Below, piece by piece: positions 9,162 through 17,607 of a stretch of DNA of 64,000 bases. Within the stretch, counting starts at the first letter, position 1, and each line of letters begins with the position of its first letter. The notes under the pieces were generated by a model, which saw nothing but the letters and a program-made list of their open reading frames with translations, was not told the origin of the DNA and did no database searches. The translations under genes were made by a program, and so were the position numbers. Origin of the DNA: Streptomyces bicolor (GTDB taxonomy: Bacteria; Actinomycetota; Actinomycetes; Streptomycetales; Streptomycetaceae); contig NZ_JOFS01000004.1 of assembly GCF_000719285.1 (NCBI RefSeq), positions 165,577 through 229,576 of the forward strand, in the 5' to 3' direction.

Positions 9162-10415
9162 ATGCGGAAGATACTCGTCGTCGGAGCCGGCCAGTCCGGA
9201 CTCCAGCTCGCCCTCGGACTCCAGTCGCACGGGTACGAGGTCACCCTGATGTCCAACCGGACGGCGGACGAGATCCGCTCCGGCCGGGTCATGTCCACGC
9301 AGTGCATGTTCGACACGGCGCTGCAGTACGAGCGCGATCTCCAGCTGAACTTCTGGGAGTCCCAGGCCCCGAAGATCGAGGGACTCGGCGTCTCGGTGGC
9401 GGCCCCCGGCTCCTGGGGCGAGGGTCCCGCGGCCCGCGCGATCGACTGGCTGGGGCACCTCGACGGGTTCGCGCAGTCCGTCGACCAGCGGGTGAAGATG
9501 GCCGGCTGGATGGAGACGTTCGCACAGCGCGGCGGACAGCTGGTCATCCACGGCGCGGCGGTCGGCGACCTCGACTACTTCTCCCGCACCTACGACCTGG
9601 TGATGGTCTCGGCGGGCAAGGGCGAGCTGGTCCAGATGTTCGGCCGGGACCCGGAGCGGTCCCCGTACAGCGAGCCGCAGCGCGCGCTGGCCGTGTCGTA
9701 CGTCCACGGCCTGGGCCCGCGCCCCGAGCACCCGGACACCGAGGCGGTCCGCTGCAACCTCGTCCCCGGCATCGGCGAGCTGTTCGTCATGCCGTGCCTG
9801 ACCACCTCCGGGCGGGCCGACATCCTGTTCTGGGAGGGCATACCCGGCGGGCCGCTCGATGTCTTCGACGGCGTGCAGGACCCGGCGGAGCACCTCTCCC
9901 TGACCCTGGAGCTCATGGAGCGGTACACCCCGTGGGAGTACGAGCGGGCGACGAAGGTCGAGCTCACGGACGCCGGAGGTGTGCTGAGCGGGCGGTACGC
10001 GCCGACCGTGCGCAACCCGGTCGGGCGGCTCCCCGGTGGCGGGCTCGTACTGGGCGTGGCGGACGTGGTCGTGGCGAACGACCCGATCACCGGCCAGGGG
10101 TCGAACTCCGCGTCCAAGTGCGCCGCCGCGTACCTCGCCTCGATCCTCGAACACGGGGACAAGGAGTTCGACGAGGCGTGGATGCGGAGCACCTTCGACC
10201 GGTACTGGGCCACCGCGCAGCACGTCACCAAGTGGACGAACGCGATGCTGGCGCCGCCGCCGGAGCACATCCTGGGCCTCATCGGCGCGGCGGGGCAGCT
10301 GCCGCCCGTCGCCGACCGGTTCGCCAACGGGTTCAATGACCCGGCCGACTTCGAGAACTACTTCTATGAGCCGGAGAAGACCGCGGCTTATCTCGCTGAG
10401 GTTTCTGGGGCCTGA
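9162..10415 (+). CDS. Styrene-monooxygenase-like flavoprotein (StyA family) at the end of the conservon
   Basis: About 417 residues. The N-terminal dinucleotide-binding motif VVGAGQSGLQLALGL binds FAD, and the sequence follows the StyA/indole-epoxidase pattern, including the middle MSTQCMFDTA and the C-terminal ANDPITGQGSNSASK segment that closes over the flavin. StyA enzymes are two-component epoxidases needing a separate flavin reductase; none is adjacent. The ATG has a GGAG site, and the gene lies 26 bases after the GTPase gene, so it is very likely part of the conservon transcript. Its 3' end overlaps the convergent NlpC/P60 gene by 83 bases. The substrate is unknown. Confidence 0.88.
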   Translation: MRKILVVGAGQSGLQLALGLQSHGYEVTLMSNRTADEIRSGRVMSTQCMFDTALQYERDLQLNFWESQAPKIEGLGVSVAAPGSWGEGPAARAIDWLGHLDGFAQSVDQRVKMAGWMETFAQRGGQLVIHGAAVGDLDYFSRTYDLVMVSAGKGELVQMFGRDPERSPYSEPQRALAVSYVHGLGPRPEHPDTEAVRCNLVPGIGELFVMPCLTTSGRADILFWEGIPGGPLDVFDGVQDPAEHLSLTLELMERYTPWEYERATKVELTDAGGVLSGRYAPTVRNPVGRLPGGGLVLGVADVVVANDPITGQGSNSASKCAAAYLASILEHGDKEFDEAWMRSTFDRYWATAQHVTKWTNAMLAPPPEHILGLIGAAGQLPPVADRFANGFNDPADFENYFYEPEKTAAYLAEVSGA

Positions 10416-11520
10416 CCCGGGGGCGTACGGCTCCCAGTACCGGGTTCGACGCGATCTCGGAGATCTTGATCTTCTCGCCGGGGCGCGGGGCCTCGACCAC
10501 CCGGCCCTTGCCGAGGTACAGGGCCACGTGTGTGGCGTCCGGGAAGTAGATGACCAGGTCGCCGGGGCGCAGCTTCGTCAGGGGGACGCGGGTGAGCTGC
10601 GCCCACTGCTCCTGGCTGGTGCGGGGGATGCGGGTCCCCGCGTGGGCCCAGGCCTTGGACGTCAGGCCTGAGCAGTCGTAGGACCTGGGGCCTTCCGCGC
10701 CCCACTGGTAGGGCTTGCCGAGCTGTCGCTTGGCGTAGCGGATCGCTCGGGCGCTCTCGGGGGACGGCTTGTGGTCGTCCCGGGCGAGGGCGCCCGATGC
10801 CAGGAGGGCCCTCTGGGACTGCGCGGTGTCCTTCCTCTCCAGTTCGGCCAGTGCGCCGAGCTGCTCGGCGGTGAGGGAGGCCAGCAGCTCCTCGACCTCC
10901 TTCAGGCGCTTGTGCACGGCGTCCTTGTTCTTCTTCCGGCGTTCGGCGAGGGCGAGTTGATCGTCCAGGGCCTTGCGGGCCTTGCGGGCCAGCTCGTCGG
11001 CCTTGCGCTCCGTGCCGGTCAGCCGGCCGACCGTCTCGGCTCGCTCGCGTGCCAGCTGGCGGATGACGTGGCCCTGGTCCAGGGCGTGCTGCGGGTCGCG
11101 GGCCAGGAGCAGGCTTACGTACGGGGAGATGTCCGTGCTGTTCTGGTACTGCTGACGGGCCAGGCGGCCCGCGGCGCCCCGGCTGGCGTGCAGGGCGAGG
11201 CGGGCTCGGGACAGGGCGGTGTCCAGGCGGGTGGCCTCGGCGCGCTTTCGCTCGAGCTCCTCCTCGGTAGCGTTGTAGGTCTCCGTGGCCCGCTCGGCCT
11301 CGCGGTAGAGGCGTTGAAGGTCCGTCAGGAGCGCTGTCACCGTGCGACCTTGAGGTTCCGCGGCGGCCGTCGCGTGGGGTTCTCGTGGTTCTCGGGTAGC
11401 CGTCGCGCGGGGCTCTCGTGGCTCGGGGGCGGCCGTCGCGTGGGTCGGCGCGAGGAGCGTGCCGGCCGCCGTCGTCGCCGCGGCCGCCGTACACGCCAGG
11501 CGGCGAAGCCTTCCTGACAC
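10333..11520 (-). CDS. Secreted NlpC/P60 peptidoglycan endopeptidase with coiled-coil stalk
   Basis: 395 residues. The GTG start at 11520 was chosen because it follows GGAGGTGATGAC; a longer frame to 11559 has no comparable site. A signal peptide ends near ATAA at about residue 30, followed by a Pro-Arg-Glu-rich spacer with near-repeats, a long coiled coil (about 55-235) and a C-terminal NlpC/P60 domain. The catalytic Cys lies in YDCSGL (about residue 283) and the His in ATHVALYLG. Such Rpf/RipA-like hydrolases cut peptide stems of peptidoglycan during growth or sporulation. A basic Ser/Arg tail of about 30 residues is encoded antisense to the end of the flavoprotein gene. Confidence 0.92.
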   Translation of the reverse strand: MSGRLRRLACTAAAATTAAGTLLAPTHATAAPEPREPRATATREPREPHATAAAEPQGRTVTALLTDLQRLYREAERATETYNATEEELERKRAEATRLDTALSRARLALHASRGAAGRLARQQYQNSTDISPYVSLLLARDPQHALDQGHVIRQLARERAETVGRLTGTERKADELARKARKALDDQLALAERRKKNKDAVHKRLKEVEELLASLTAEQLGALAELERKDTAQSQRALLASGALARDDHKPSPESARAIRYAKRQLGKPYQWGAEGPRSYDCSGLTSKAWAHAGTRIPRTSQEQWAQLTRVPLTKLRPGDLVIYFPDATHVALYLGKGRVVEAPRPGEKIKISEIASNPVLGAVRPRVRPQKPQRDKPRSSPAHRSSSRSRPGH

Positions 11521-11622
11521 GTCATCACCTCCGGTGCGGAGAGGCTTTCTGCTCCGCACCGAGAGCTTTAGACGCGCTCGCCGGGTTTGTGTGCCAAGTG
11601 TGCGCGGATCGGCGTAATCCGG

Positions 11623-11943
11623 TCACCCGTCGGAGTCGTCCGGCTTGCCTCGCGGCGTGGCATCCGGCTTGGACCACGGCCAGTTCAGTCGGCGGGTCTG
11701 CTGCCCTTCGGGGGCGTACTCGTACTTCCAGCGCCGGGTCAGGCCCGTGCGGGTGCCGGGAGTGCGCGCTACGCGGCGGTAGACCAGGACCGTGGGCGGG
11801 CCGCCGTGCGGGTCGGGGACGGGGATGCGGTACGTCTTGGGCGGGTGGCCCGTGATGCCCAGGAGTACGGGCAGGACGCGGCCGTCCATGGGGCCGCCCT
11901 CGAAGGGGGTGTCTTCGCTCTTCACGGCACCAGTGTCAGCCAT
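11623..11943 (-). CDS. Conserved hypothetical protein, 106 residues, coupled to TetR gene
   Basis: A small hydrophilic protein without signal peptide or membrane segment. The central part (YRIPVPDPHGGPPTVLVYRRV, then WKYEYAPEG) looks like a compact beta-rich domain of the kind found in short Streptomyces proteins. I do not recognise a family. The ATG lies inside the last codons of the TetR gene (8-base overlap), so it is translated with the regulator. No function is assigned. Confidence 0.75.
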   Translation of the reverse strand: MADTGAVKSEDTPFEGGPMDGRVLPVLLGITGHPPKTYRIPVPDPHGGPPTVLVYRRVARTPGTRTGLTRRWKYEYAPEGQQTRRLNWPWSKPDATPRGKPDDSDG

Positions 11944-12580
11944 CCGCCGCGAGCTTCTCGGCCAGCGCGGCGGTCTGTGGATCCCGGGAGGCGGTGACCG
12001 AGAGCACGGCGACGAACTGTTCCACGAGCCAGTCCCGCAGTTCCTCCACCGGTGGCTGCTTGCCCTCGTCGAGCCAGATGAGGGAGGCCGCCTCGACCGC
12101 GGTGATCCACATCCGTACGGTCATACGGAGGCGGAGGCCGGGGTCGGTGACCTCCAGGTGGCTGAGGATGTGCTCGGCGGCGGCGCGGCGTACCCCGTCG
12201 ACGATGGCCGTCGTGCGGGACGTCTCCACGACGCTGCCGCCCTGGAGCAGTGCGCTGAAGCCGGTGTCGTGCTCGTCGACGAAGGTGAGGTAGCGGTCGA
12301 GGGCACGGGAGAGGCGGGGGAGGAGGGGGCCCTCGCGGGGCTCGTCGAAGCAGTGCTGGAGTTCTTCGGCGGCCGACCTCAGGGCAGCCTCGTACAGCTG
12401 CTGCTTGCCGCCCGGGAAGTACCGGTACACCAGGGGCCGTGACACTCCGGCCGCCTCCGCCACGTCGTCCAGGGAGACGTCCTCGGGGGCGCGGTGCGCG
12501 AAGAGGGTGAGGGCGGCGTCGAGGAGCTGGGTGCGGCGCTCCTCGACGCTGAGGCGGCGGTAAGCGGGGGCGGCGGACAT
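11936..12580 (-). CDS. TetR-family transcriptional regulator
   Basis: 214 residues from the ATG at 12580. The N-terminal HTH is typical: DVSLDDVAEAAGVSRPLVYRYF with the Tyr-Phe end of the recognition helix. The C-terminal all-helical part should bind a ligand and form the dimer. It is followed by an overlapping small gene. The nearest candidate targets are the two divergent diiron-protein genes at 12.8-14.9 kb, but the 220-base gap on its upstream side contains a dispersed repeat and no obvious TetR operator. Confidence 0.9.
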   Translation of the reverse strand: MSAAPAYRRLSVEERRTQLLDAALTLFAHRAPEDVSLDDVAEAAGVSRPLVYRYFPGGKQQLYEAALRSAAEELQHCFDEPREGPLLPRLSRALDRYLTFVDEHDTGFSALLQGGSVVETSRTTAIVDGVRRAAAEHILSHLEVTDPGLRLRMTVRMWITAVEAASLIWLDEGKQPPVEELRDWLVEQFVAVLSVTASRDPQTAALAEKLAADG

Positions 12581-12617
12581 GGGATGAAGCCTAGTCGCCG
12601 TGGGGGGTGCGGGGATT

Positions 12618-12692
12618 TGGCGGCTGTGGGCTCGTCGTGGCTGGTCGCGCCCACGCGGCGGAGCCGCATATCGACACAGCCCCGCGCCCCTT
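12618..12692 (+). repeat. Interspersed GC-rich repeat, copy 1 (intergenic)
   Basis: The core CGTCGTGGCTGGTCGCGCC and a downstream GACAGCCCCGCGCCCCT-like end are shared, with few differences, with a copy on the minus strand at 46701-46780 inside an NRPS gene. A shorter relative is at 38670-38732. It occupies most of the gap between the TetR gene and the AurF-like gene. Similar sequences are widespread between genes in Streptomyces. Confidence 0.75.
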
Positions 12693-12800
12693 GGTTGGCT
12701 TGGCTGCGGGCAGTCGTGCCGCTGGGGCGGCTCCCGACCCAAAGAGGGCGGCACCCCGCCAGCGCGGGCGAGCGTCCCGGCCTTCGAGCTCAGCCCCCAC

Positions 12801-13739
12801 TTACGCCAGCAATCCCGACGACCTCCACAACCGCCGCCCCACCCCGCGCAGCACCCCGATGTCATCCAGGAAGTCCGTCAGCCTCTTCGCCCCCGTCTGC
12901 ATGACCTCCCGGCGATGACCGCTCGCCTTCACCTGGGCCATCGCCTCCCGCTTGTCCAGGCCCACGTTCGTGTACACCTCGGGATTCACGAAGGCGACGG
13001 AGAACACCCGGGCGAACTCACCGGAGGTGACCCGGGTGAATTCCTGGGACCACTTCGGCGCCGTCACCATCTGGCGGCGCAGCTCCTCGCGGGCGTAGCG
13101 GACGTGGCGGGCCTCCTCCACGACATGGATCCGTGTCACGCCTCGGATCAGGGGCTGCACACGCTCGTCCGGGAACGTCAGCCGCTGCATCCAGTCGAGG
13201 ACCTCCTCGCCGAGCAGGGTCGCCGTGAAGGAGCCGGGGGTGGTGGAGATCGTTTTGAAGAGGCGGCCCAGGTTCTGGTGCGCTCGGCTCACGGGGTACC
13301 AGGGGGTGCCGCCGTGGGAGATCAGGCGGGCGAACATCTTGGAGTGGCGGCACTCGTCCTCGATCTCGGTGAGTGCGTAGCGGACGTGTGCGCTTGTCGC
13401 CGCCTTGTCGTAGATGTGGCGGACCAGGAGCTGCATGAGGATGATCTCGAACCATATGCCGAGCGAGGCGAGGGCCGCGGCCTCGTGCTGGGAGAGGAGG
13501 ATGCGCTGTTCCTCGCTCATCCGCTTCCAGATGGGGGTGTCGTAGAGCGAGACCAGTTCCGGGGGCCAGAACCACTTGCCCTCCTCGAAGGGCGCGTCCC
13601 AGTCCAGCTCCTTGTCCGGGTCGAAGGAGTGCTTGGCGGAGGAGTCGAGCAGCCGCTGGGCCACCTGCTCCCGGTCCTTGAGCAGGCCGAGCGCGTCGCG
13701 GAGGCCCGCGAGCGCATCGGCGTCCGTCAGCGTCGTCAT
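12801..13739 (-). CDS. AurF-like diiron N-oxygenase family protein
   Basis: 312 residues from the ATG at 13739. The sequence has the metal-ligand motifs of the AurF (p-aminobenzoate N-oxygenase) family: an early SQHEAAALASLG glutamate, EIEDECRHS, and HVVEEARHVRYAREE, which together give the Glu/His set for a diiron centre. Characterised members oxidise aryl amines to nitro groups or act on other amines; the substrate here is unknown. It is divergently transcribed from a second, unrelated ferritin-like diiron gene with only 89 bases between the starts, which suggests a shared regulatory region and linked function. Confidence 0.85.
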   Translation of the reverse strand: MTTLTDADALAGLRDALGLLKDREQVAQRLLDSSAKHSFDPDKELDWDAPFEEGKWFWPPELVSLYDTPIWKRMSEEQRILLSQHEAAALASLGIWFEIILMQLLVRHIYDKAATSAHVRYALTEIEDECRHSKMFARLISHGGTPWYPVSRAHQNLGRLFKTISTTPGSFTATLLGEEVLDWMQRLTFPDERVQPLIRGVTRIHVVEEARHVRYAREELRRQMVTAPKWSQEFTRVTSGEFARVFSVAFVNPEVYTNVGLDKREAMAQVKASGHRREVMQTGAKRLTDFLDDIGVLRGVGRRLWRSSGLLA

Positions 13740-13828
13740 AAGCTTATGAGACTGCCTGTCAGCAAGCTCGTCAATCCCTTGCGCAAGAGTCGTTGACCCC
13801 GCGTCTACTACGTGTGAGCCTGCGGGAC
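13737..13828. promoter_or_regulatory. Shared divergent promoter region of two diiron-protein genes
   Basis: The region contains a perfect 12-base palindrome CATAAGCTTATG at 13737-13748, which includes the start codon of the minus-strand gene. Close by are a CTGTCA half-site opposite TGAGAC, loosely like a TetR operator, and the palindrome CTTGCGCAAG at 13780-13789. One regulator, perhaps the nearby TetR protein, could control both genes. Binding is an inference. Confidence 0.4.
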
Positions 13829-14935
13829 ATGCCGACTTACGACCTGTACGCCACGGATCCGGGAGAACCTCTCTGGCAGGTGCCGGCGACCGGCTCGGCA
13901 CGTTTCAGCTGGGAGTACGACGACGGGCGCGACCGGCTGCTGGCCCTGTACCAGAAGGGCAAGGACAAGCAGTGGGACGGGCAGAAGCGCATCGACTGGG
14001 GGATCGAGGTCGATCCGTACGACCCCCTCGGCACCCCTGACGAATCCATGTCCCTGTACGGCACCAAGTACTGGGCCAAGCTGAGCGAGAAGGACAAGGG
14101 GGAGTTGCGGCGGCACTACGCCTCCTGGCAGTTCAGCCAGTTCCTGCACGGCGAGCAGGGCGCGATGGTGTGCGCCGCACGGATCGTCGAGTCCGTGCCC
14201 GACCTCGACGCGAAGTTCTACTCGGCGACGCAGGTGATGGATGAGGCGCGGCACGCGGAGATCTACGGGCGCTTCCTGCACGAGAAGATCGGGATGCTGT
14301 ACCCGATCAACGACAACCTGCAGGCCCTGCTGGGCGACACGCTGCGGGACAGCCGGTGGGACATGCCGTATCTGGGCATGCAGGTGCTGATCGAGGGGCT
14401 GGCGCTGGCGGCGTTCGGCATGATCCGCGACACGACCGACAAGCCGCTGCCCAAGCAGATCCTCGCGTACGTCATGCAGGACGAGGCCCGGCACGTGGCC
14501 TTCGGGCGGATGGCGCTGCGGGACTACTACCGGCAGCTCACCGACGCCGAACTCCGTGAGCGCGAGGAGTTCGTCATCGAGGGCTGCTATCTGATGCGCG
14601 ACCGTCTTCGGGGCGTGGAGGTGCTGAAGAACTTCGGCATCCCGGCCGCCGAGGCCGACGAGTTCAGCGAGCAGTCCGAGTTCCTCGCCCTGTTCCGCCG
14701 GTTGCTGTTCTCCCGCATCGTCCCCTGCGTCAAGGACATCGGGTTGTGGGGCAAGCGGCTCCAGCAGGCCTATGTCGACATGGGTGTGTTCGAGATGGGC
14801 GACTTGAATCTGGACCTGCTGATGGCTCAGGACGAGGAGATCGCGGAGCGGCTGGATGCCGAGCGGTTCGCGGTGGAGGAGCGGGAGCGGGTGGCGGAGG
14901 TGGAGGGGGCGATCGAGGCGGGCGGTGAGGACTGA
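13829..14935 (+). CDS. Ferritin-like / R2-like diiron protein
   Basis: 368 residues from the ATG at 13829; an upstream ATG at 13793 is less likely because it lies in the divergent promoter. Two ExxH motifs, DEARHAEIY and DEARHVAFG, plus upstream acidic residues (HGEQGAM and IEGLALA), match a four-helix ferritin-like fold with a diiron site, as in ribonucleotide reductase R2 and related oxidases. The last 30 residues are a Glu/Arg-rich helix. Its role could be oxidation of a small molecule or fatty acid. Pairing with the divergent AurF-like gene suggests a two-oxygenase unit. Confidence 0.85.
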   Translation: MPTYDLYATDPGEPLWQVPATGSARFSWEYDDGRDRLLALYQKGKDKQWDGQKRIDWGIEVDPYDPLGTPDESMSLYGTKYWAKLSEKDKGELRRHYASWQFSQFLHGEQGAMVCAARIVESVPDLDAKFYSATQVMDEARHAEIYGRFLHEKIGMLYPINDNLQALLGDTLRDSRWDMPYLGMQVLIEGLALAAFGMIRDTTDKPLPKQILAYVMQDEARHVAFGRMALRDYYRQLTDAELREREEFVIEGCYLMRDRLRGVEVLKNFGIPAAEADEFSEQSEFLALFRRLLFSRIVPCVKDIGLWGKRLQQAYVDMGVFEMGDLNLDLLMAQDEEIAERLDAERFAVEERERVAEVEGAIEAGGED

Positions 14936-14943
14936 GACGGTCC

Positions 14944-15465
14944 TTACCGCACCGAGCAGCCCAGCCCCTCCGGCACCTCCCCCAGCACCGGCTCCGCCCC
15001 CTGCGGCGGGAAGGACGTGCGCAGGGTGAAGGCGTAGGGGGTCGGGCCGTTCGTGCGGAGGTGCAGGAGGCGGGACTCGGCCTCCGCGACCGTGGGGCGG
15101 TGGCCCGCCGGGACCCACCACAGGGCCGTCATCGCCTCCTGCACGCGCTCGAACCACTCGCGGCGGCGGGCCAGCATCTCGCGGTGGCGGCCCTGGTACA
15201 TGTACGCGGTCAGGGCGTTCGTGTCGCGCCACATCGTCAGGTTGATGATCAGCCAGGAGTCGCCGAAGACGGGTACGTTCGTCGCGTCGCCGGAATCGTC
15301 CTGCAGCCGCCAGACGAAACCGTCGGCGGCCTCGGCGTCGGCGTTCACGGGCTCGAGGTTGTCGACGAAATCCTTCAACTGCGGGGAATCCAGCGGGGCC
15401 TTGAGGCGGGCGATGTTGACCTGGGCGAGTTCGTAGGCGGCTTCCGGGGTGGTTGAGGTCGTCAT
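14944..15465 (-). CDS. DUF3291-family protein
   Basis: 173 residues from the ATG at 15465. Characteristic DUF3291 segments are seen: the start AAYELAQVNIARLKAPLDSP, the middle SWLIINLTMWRD and the C-terminal WWVPAGHRPTVAEAESRLLHLR. The fold is a dimeric alpha-beta barrel related to small monooxygenases, but no reaction is established. It is convergent with the diiron gene (8 bases between stops). Confidence 0.85.
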   Translation of the reverse strand: MTTSTTPEAAYELAQVNIARLKAPLDSPQLKDFVDNLEPVNADAEAADGFVWRLQDDSGDATNVPVFGDSWLIINLTMWRDTNALTAYMYQGRHREMLARRREWFERVQEAMTALWWVPAGHRPTVAEAESRLLHLRTNGPTPYAFTLRTSFPPQGAEPVLGEVPEGLGCSVR

Positions 15466-15633
15466 GGACCGAACGGTAGGTCGGGGCGGGGTCGCAGGAC
15501 CAGAGTGCGTCTCAGTACGTGGGCACATGTCCCTCTTTCACAGCCGGGACGGCCGGTGCGTGAGTACCTGTGTACCGCCGTCTTACGGGCGGGAAATCCC
15601 GCCCTGACCGGCCTGCCCGTAGCGTCGACGGGC

Positions 15634-17607
15634 ATGACGGGGAATGTACTGACCACCCTTCGCCCGACCGTCCGCCGCCCGGCCGCGCTTCCCGGCTGGA
15701 GCTCCATCCGTGGCCGTATGGCCATCGTGCTGGCCGTGCCGACCTGTCTGCTGCTCGCCCTCATCGGGCTCGGCGTCGCCGACCGGGCCGCCGACTGGTC
15801 CACCGCCCGGGGAACCGAGGCACATGTCGGGGTGCTGCTGCGGGCGCAGGGGCTCGTCCGGGAGGTGCAGCGGGAACGTGGGCTGACCAACGGGCTGTTG
15901 GGGGGTGAGGACGGGTACCGCGATGATGTCGTCGCCCAGCGCGGTCGTACCGATGAGGCTCGGGACGCCTTGCGCGCCGCGCTCGACGAGGAGGGCGGGG
16001 CGCTGCCCGACGCCGCGGTCTCCGCCCTGCGGGCCGCCGACGTTCCCCTCGCCGCCCTCACCGCGACCCGCGGGGACGTCGACGCCGGTACCGCCGACCG
16101 CGCCGCCACCCTGCGGACGTACACCAAGGCCGTCACCGCACTCGTCGACGCCGAGTCGGCCGGCGCCCCGGACGGTGACCGGCGTATCGCCCAGGGCGTG
16201 CAGGCGCTGCAGGCGCTTGCCCGGGCGACGGAGGCCGTCGCCCTCGAACGCGGTTCCCTCAACGGGGTGTTCGCGGCCGGGCGGTTCCGGTCCGGGGAGT
16301 ACCTCGACTTCACGGAGGTCCGGGCCACGCGGGTGGCCGCTCTCGGTCAGTTCCGGCAGCTCGCGGGGAAGGCCGAGGAATCCGCGCTCGACGACGCCTT
16401 CGGTACGGCCGCCGCGCGTCGGGTCGCCGGGTACGAGGCGCGTGCCGAGCGAGGGGCCGACGGGTCCCGCCTCGCCGTGGCCCCCGCTCGCTGGTGGGCC
16501 GACATGACGACCCTCGTCGATGACCTGCACGCCGTACAGCGGGCCGTCGGGGACGATGTGCGGGCGCGTGCCGCCGACGCCGGTTCCGCCGCCACCCGGC
16601 AGCTCGGCGGCTTCCTCGCCCTCGGGGCGCTGATCCTCGGCGTGGCCGTCGCGCTCGCCGTGTTCTCGGCCCGCTCCATCACCCGGCCCCTAGGCGCCCT
16701 CGCCGACGAGGCGGACGCCGTCGCGGGGAAGCGGCTGCCCGAGGCCGTACGGCGGATCCAGGAGGCCGACCCCGACCTCCCGCCCGCCGAGGACGGGGCG
16801 TCGGAACGGCGCGAACTTCCGGGCGGCGCACGGGAGATCAGCCGACTGGCCGCCGCCCTGCGCAACGTGGAGGACACCGCCGTCGGGCTCGCCGCCCAGC
16901 AGGCCGTCCTGCGCCGCACCAGCACCGAGTCCCTGGCCAGCCTCGGCCGCCGCAACCAGAGCCTGCTCAACCGGCAGCTCGGTCTGATCACCACCCTGGA
17001 GAGCCAGGAGCTCGACCCGGACGCCCTCGCCGAGCTCTTCGAACTCGACCACCTGGCCACGCGGATGCGGCGCAACGCCGAGTCGCTGCTGGTGCTCGCC
17101 GGCGAGGAGTCGCCGGCCCGGTCCTGGAAGGGCACGGTCTTGGTCGCCGACGTCGTGCGGTCGGCGGTGTCGGAGGTCGAGCAGTACCGGCGGGTGGCGG
17201 TCGTCGACATCCAGCAGTGCGGCGTCCGCGGCCACTGCGTCGCCGAACTGTCCCACCTACTGGCCGAGTTGGTGGAGAACGCGCTGATGTTCAGCCCGCC
17301 CAAGCAGCCCGTGGAGGTCTACGGCTGGCGGGACGGCGCCGAGTACTGCCTGGCCGTCGTCGACCGGGGGATCGGGATGACGGCGGAGCGCATGGCCGAG
17401 TCCAATGGAGTCCTGTCGGGGAAGGGCGCCTCCCTGCACACCGCCCCGACCAGGTTCCTGGGTCACCACGTCGTCGGCGCCCTCGCCGCCCGCCTCGGCG
17501 CCCATGTCGAGCTGCGCCCCACCCAGGGCACGGGCGTCACGGCGTACGTCGCCCTGCCCGCCACCCTGATCCAGGAGCAGACGTCAACGGCCGCCGTCCG
17601 AGGGTGA
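15634..17607 (+). CDS. Second CvnA-like histidine-kinase-like sensor (nitrate-sensor domain), orphan
   Basis: About 657 residues from the ATG at 15634. One membrane helix lies near residues 28-50, followed by a helical extracytoplasmic nitrate/nitrite-sensor-like domain (LVREVQRERGLTNGLL is characteristic), a second membrane helix near 330-350, a HAMP region and a GHKL ATPase domain (N-box LAELVENALMFSPP, G1 DRGIGMT). As in the conservon sensor there is no clear H-box histidine. Unlike the locus at 4.8-9.1 kb, no roadblock, DUF742 or GTPase gene follows; the next gene is convergent and overlaps by 24 bases. It may work with conservon proteins encoded elsewhere. Confidence 0.88.
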   Translation: MTGNVLTTLRPTVRRPAALPGWSSIRGRMAIVLAVPTCLLLALIGLGVADRAADWSTARGTEAHVGVLLRAQGLVREVQRERGLTNGLLGGEDGYRDDVVAQRGRTDEARDALRAALDEEGGALPDAAVSALRAADVPLAALTATRGDVDAGTADRAATLRTYTKAVTALVDAESAGAPDGDRRIAQGVQALQALARATEAVALERGSLNGVFAAGRFRSGEYLDFTEVRATRVAALGQFRQLAGKAEESALDDAFGTAAARRVAGYEARAERGADGSRLAVAPARWWADMTTLVDDLHAVQRAVGDDVRARAADAGSAATRQLGGFLALGALILGVAVALAVFSARSITRPLGALADEADAVAGKRLPEAVRRIQEADPDLPPAEDGASERRELPGGAREISRLAAALRNVEDTAVGLAAQQAVLRRTSTESLASLGRRNQSLLNRQLGLITTLESQELDPDALAELFELDHLATRMRRNAESLLVLAGEESPARSWKGTVLVADVVRSAVSEVEQYRRVAVVDIQQCGVRGHCVAELSHLLAELVENALMFSPPKQPVEVYGWRDGAEYCLAVVDRGIGMTAERMAESNGVLSGKGASLHTAPTRFLGHHVVGALAARLGAHVELRPTQGTGVTAYVALPATLIQEQTSTAAVRG

